Origin: Dipetalonema caudispina
Lineage: Eukaryota > Nematoda > Chromadorea > Rhabditida > Onchocercidae
Length of the DNA stretch: 64,000 nt
Reading direction: 5' to 3'
Assembly: GCA_013365325.1 (NCBI GenBank)
Contig: JABVXV010000112.1
Location: 1-64,000 of the forward strand
This document shows positions 60,094-64,000 of this stretch, piece after piece. Each line of letters opens with the position of its first letter. Within the stretch, counting starts at the first letter, position 1. Both the position numbers and the translations under genes were made by a program. The notes under the pieces are model-generated. The model was not told the DNA's origin, made no database searches, and was given only the letters and a program-made list of their open reading frames with translations.

Positions 60094-61638
60094 TTGCGTG
60101 GAAAAAGGAATCTGCAAAGAGGCCTTCCGCTTGGGTCTGTATCATCGGCGTGATACTTTTTACAGTTTTTGTTATCGGAAGCTGGAAGAATTACGTTGAT
60201 TCAGATTATCAGCTTTTTCACTGGTAGGTTTTCATTGTATTACGCTGGTACTGATCATAGCGTAAATCATTTCTTTATGGAATCGGTGAGTTCAGCTGAA
60301 ATCGAGGTTAAGTATCGATACTGGAGTGATTACTTAATTTTTTTGATGTATTCAGGCATGTACCACTTACAACTATCACTCCAACTCATATATTATGCGT
60401 ATTGGTGCCATATCGTGACCGTGAAGCGGAACTACAAATATTCATCCCTCACATCGATGATTTTCTCAATGAACAAAGTGTCCTTCATAAGATAATTGTT
60501 TTAAATCAGACGGATACATTAAGGTTTAATCGAGCATCTCTGATTAATGTTGGATGGTATGAAGCAGATCGAGTAATCATCTTTGTTAATTATACACTGT
60601 CTCCTTATATATATATATATATAATTATTATTCCATTCTTTTTTGTACTCCTTTGTTCGACAAAGAATATATTCATTTGCATTTAATGGAATACAGTTTT
60701 TAAAGCGTTTTTGAATTTCAACTTTATTTTAGGTAGGATGTGATTATTTGGCTATGCATGATGTCGATCTTTTGCCTCTAAATCCGCAATTAGATTATTC
60801 ATATCCAGGAAAAGGTATTATTCGACATATATCTTCTCCGGAGTATCATCCAAAGTAATTTTTTTGTACATTTTTTTTGATTGACAAGTGAATATTTGTA
60901 AGATTTTTCATTATTTATTCGTTTATTCTTTTATTCATAGGTATAATTATACGAAATTTGTTGGTGGTATTTTGCTTTTGACAATGTCTGATTATAAAAT
61001 AGTGAACGGCATGTCAAATAAGTACTGGGGATGGGGCCTGGAAGACGACGAATTTTATCTCCGTTTAAGGTAAGTATGTTTTGTGAATTAATATACCTGA
61101 ATTTGATTATAAACGGAAATAGGAAGGCAAATATTATGAAGAACAGTATCGAATAGGATATCTTAGTAGAAGGCGATAGCCTGAGTTTTTGAAAAGATAT
61201 CTGGATCACGGGATTTTTAAAAATAATTTTAAGGGATGCAAATTTGCTTTCATCTATGCAAAGGCCGGTGAATTTAACAACAGATCGTTCCAATACTTTT
61301 CGCCACATACATGATCCAAGACTACGAAAGAGGGATTTCAAAAAATATGGGAGTCAAAAACAAGTAAGTTATAATTTCATCATTCTTAGAGTACTCTGAA
61401 GTAATTTGCTTTATGTCGTTTTGTTATACTTTTGGTACCAAATGTAGCTCAAGTAAACTGCAAAAATTGCGAGTTGTTTTAGATGACTCGCAAAAGAGAC
61501 CGCATTAGCGGTTTGCACTCTGTGAAATATCGTATTGTTGGACGAAATTTGCTCATTTTTCGAAAACGACCGGTGGTTTCTGTGCTCAATATTGAATTAG
61601 AATGTGATTTGAAATGGACGGATTACTGCAAGGCATAG
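60094..61638 (+). CDS. sqv-3: Xylosylprotein beta-1,4-galactosyltransferase (SQV-3/B4GALT7), 5' end incomplete
   Basis: Golgi type II enzyme that adds galactose to the xylose of the proteoglycan linker tetrasaccharide, the first step shared by chondroitin and heparan sulfate. Exons: 60094-60223, 60356-60572, 60733-60854, 60941-61069, 61234-61363 and 61483-61638. They give about 293 residues, similar to worm SQV-3. The first exon encodes [20 protein letters not shown], a basic flank plus membrane anchor, and has no in-frame ATG after its TTTTTAAG acceptor, so a very short upstream exon holds the start. Donor-binding [10 protein letters not shown], the metal-binding [27 protein letters not shown] and [13 protein letters not shown] are all present in the expected order. 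No disruption was seen. Confidence 0.92.
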
Positions 61639-61727
61639 CATAGAAATAGTTCTATTTGTGTTTTTTCGTTTCTTTTAATAATATGGTTTCATCTTTCTTT
61701 AGATCCTTGTGATTTTTTTTTTTTTCT

Positions 61728-61955
61728 TAGATTTTCACTTGCAGTTTCAATACAGTTTGGATATAGTGATGATACTTTTGCAAAATGCTATGACACTGAA
61801 AACTTATCTGTTTTCATAGAATTTCATCCATTACTTTATTCAGCCACTCTTTGTTACGAAAATTATCGTAAAGTGAAAGTAAGCAGTTTTTTTCATGTAT
61901 ATATATACTACAGTTCTGTTTAGAACGAGCAGCTCTAGAATTGTTACTACCATGA
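61728..61955 (+). other. Candidate short coding segment just downstream of SQV-3
   Basis: Beginning about 90 bases after the SQV-3 stop, a TTTTTCTTAG acceptor leads into about 50 open codons (FSLAVSIQFGYSDDTFAKCY... to ...CYENYRKVK). A 35-base GTAAGC...ACAG gap joins in phase to FCLERAALELLLP and a stop at 61955. The spacing is what a nematode operon would show, and the first residues could end a signal peptide. However, there is no clear ATG, and the apparent intron is near or below the usual minimum size. Unrecognised protein. Confidence 0.22.
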
Positions 61956-63740
61956 GTTGTGAAACGATAAATCATCCAAATGAGTTGCAGTATTTGAATG
62001 TAGAATTATTTGTTGTTAAATACTTGAGGACACCAGACTGGGTTTGGCTTGAGGCAAATACGAATAAGCCATGTTTCTATGTTTCCTTGCAGGATTCAAA
62101 AAAGCCGAGTGGAAAATCATTTTCATTGCTGTCATTTCCAAATGATTCTCTCTGAAATTGCATGAAGATTATTCGATTCTTAGTTATTCTCATCTTATTC
62201 TTCCGTATATTTCTTTGTTATTTTTTAGACATCCTTTTTAAGCCAGTACCTTCGATAAAAAATTAATTTGGTTCTGCGAAGTTCTCTCGAATATCGAATC
62301 GATCGCGTCACATCCTAAAATGAATCTGGCAGTTTGGTGAGAAAAAATAATTTCTTTCGTAATCTTTGTCCAAATGGTTAAGTTATGTTTTTATTTGTTT
62401 CTGGAATTTGTTCTTAATTGATCGCTGTTTATTTATGATATGAAGAATTGGAATTATTTTGAACTAACTTTAAGGAAATTACTACGTAGTTTGCAGTGCA
62501 TAAGATTACAACACTATGTGGAAGATTTGCAGTAGTGTAAAAACCTCAGGGAGATACTGATCTGACTGCTGTGGTTCATACATTTTGCGACTTAATTTAT
62601 AATCTCTTGATTATCATACCAAAAGTATTCAGGTCCGCTGTTGTATCAAATTCCATCCAGCGTTTCACATTAAGAGTGTAATTCTTGTTCTAATTGTTTT
62701 CTAGGTGACATTAGCGCATGTCATTCTTCGTTAAATTATAATTATTGGCTGCCTTGAATTAAACCTTCTATTACTTTTTATTGGATTTTATTCACAGAGT
62801 TATGTCGCAGTCTTGTAAGACAAAATGTTAACGATTGTGCAAGTTAAAATCAGCGCTACGAAAAAATAGTAGTACGCATTATGAATAGTAGTTCTAGTTT
62901 CATGAGTTTAAGCTGTGATCTCATTTTCCGCACTTTTACTTGCGAAATTGAGAAGAATTGTTTCTTGAAAGACATTATATGGGTAATGCTGAAAGTGCTC
63001 CTACTTTTAGATTAAATTTATTTTGGCTAAATTTAGGTCTCGTTGAAAGTGATAGAATGTATGCTCAAGAATAAAACTTCCAGCCTCTGATTTGATGTTT
63101 CTTTTCTAATCCGTATATAATAAGAGCATTGCATAAATGTTATCTTGGCTGAATGATGTGAAGTGGTAATGATTGATGATAATGCAATTGCATAAACAAT
63201 CAAAATTATCGAGGAAAGGCATATAGCACTCTTAAAGATTATTTACTAAAGAAAATCACTCTGAAGTTACATTGGTCATTTTTTTAGCTGATGCATTACC
63301 GTTTGGTGTAGACAGTCGTGAAGTGTCCAGGCTCTATATTTGTATCATAATACCTTCAAAAAGTGCAGTCGGCTTTTGCCGGGATCTTAAACTTGAGTGG
63401 ATTTTCATACGGATGATATGACGGTTTCATCTTGGTTTTTTACATCTTTTGTGTAGTGCAGAATATTCTTCTTTTGATTTACGGTCTCTGTGATGTTATC
63501 GGTGATATATGTTCATGCTGCTGTATTCGGATTGACTGGCTCTGATGATTGAATATGTTTCTTTTTAATTTATTTTGGATGAATTTGAGGAAAGTGTTTA
63601 CTTGATTTTATAGTGATGAGTTTGGGAATTGATGGCGTCGCCGTTTTAGCCGATCTTCACTGGCTTATCAAAGAGTCCGAAATGAGGTGTCTGGTGGACT
63701 CGGAGCAGTGGTATGTTTGAATTTTCTATTTTAAATGCAG
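61956..63740. other. Mostly non-coding, unassigned ORFs
   Basis: An ORF at 61970-62155 (MSCETINHPNELQYLN...) is open with mixed composition but no clear splice partner in phase. The rest is AT-rich without a recognised gene. At about 63618-63710 there is a short open stretch ending at a GTATGT donor that might belong to the gene at the right edge. Confidence 0.35.
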
Positions 63741-64000
63741 ATTTCAAACCTCCACATTTATGACTTTAGTTCCTCAATATGCTGCAATTTTGCGACTTTA
63801 TTTCCTTAATATTGATACTATCCCAGTTGGACGACGAGTAGAATGTCAGTTTAATTGTTGTAGGGCTAGTGAAATGCTATTTTATGTCAGTGAGGATTGG
63901 CACAGTTCTTATGCGAAGCATAAATCAGCACAACCGGAAATAGCAGAGATGGATTATAGAACGACCGAGTCACCTTTGACTAAAGTTACTGCTTTTGGTT
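63741..64000 (+). CDS. Partial exon at right edge, unrecognised protein
   Basis: An AAATGCAG acceptor at 63740 is followed by 86 open codons running off the window (FQTSTFMTLVPQYAAIL... then RRVECQFNCCRASEM... ending TKVTAFG). The composition is protein-like with mixed charged, aromatic and cysteine residues. No family recognised. The open stretch just upstream (to 63709) cannot be its partner in the obvious frame, because the junction would create a TGA. Confirmation needs the sequence to the right. Confidence 0.35.

Overview
This window is AT-rich nuclear DNA from a nematode. The intron-dense genes, the TTTNCAG/TTTTAG splice acceptors, the nematode-type chemoreceptor and the C. elegans-like vha-1/vha-2 pair all point that way. 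The composition and the lack of a close match to Caenorhabditis suggest a spirurid or filarial-type worm; that last step is inference. All gene models were built by hand from splice signals, reading-frame phase and remembered homologues. Exon edges are therefore precise proposals rather than transcript-backed facts.

Layout from left to right. A (TTA)n microsatellite opens the window, followed by the 5' end of an unrecognised minus-strand gene (423-596). A seven-exon carbonyl reductase (1071-3255, +) and a six-exon serpentine chemoreceptor (3957-5990, -) come next. A gene-poor stretch of about 10 kb (5991-16120) follows. A vesicular-glutamate-transporter-like SLC17 gene (16121-21812, +, possibly with a further tail exon to 22479) carries a microsatellite and a decayed non-LTR retrotransposon in its large intron. 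Convergent to it is the complete 21-exon U5 snRNP GTPase gene EFTUD2/Snu114 (22741-28725, -). Divergent from that is a chondroitin polymerising factor gene of the MIG-22/CHPF type (29536-34187, +). A short gamma-synergin homologue (35516-38636, +) and an mTERF-like fragment (38949-39336, +) follow.

The right half holds a disordered protein with a duplicated FGSSTPR motif (41209-45310, -). Next are two V-ATPase proteolipid genes in the order vha-1 then vha-2 on the minus strand (52838 to 48518), an F-box/LRR-like protein (54484-57713, +), and the linker galactosyltransferase SQV-3/B4GALT7 (60094-61638, +). Two poorly defined coding stretches lie near the right edge.

Functional links: MIG-22/CHPF and SQV-3 both act in Golgi chondroitin/heparan chain synthesis. 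SQV-3 adds the first linker galactose and MIG-22 supports chondroitin chain elongation. VHA-1 and VHA-2 are subunits of one V0 ring, which generates the proton gradient that an SLC17 vesicular transporter uses. From memory, several of the C. elegans orthologues sit on chromosome III, three of them on cosmid R10E11, so the window appears to preserve old linkage. No tRNA, rRNA, spliced-leader RNA or CRISPR signal was seen. The most unusual items are the retrotransposon relic, two splice or frame anomalies inside the MIG-22/CHPF gene, the possible extra transporter tail exon, and the widened vha-1/vha-2 spacing.
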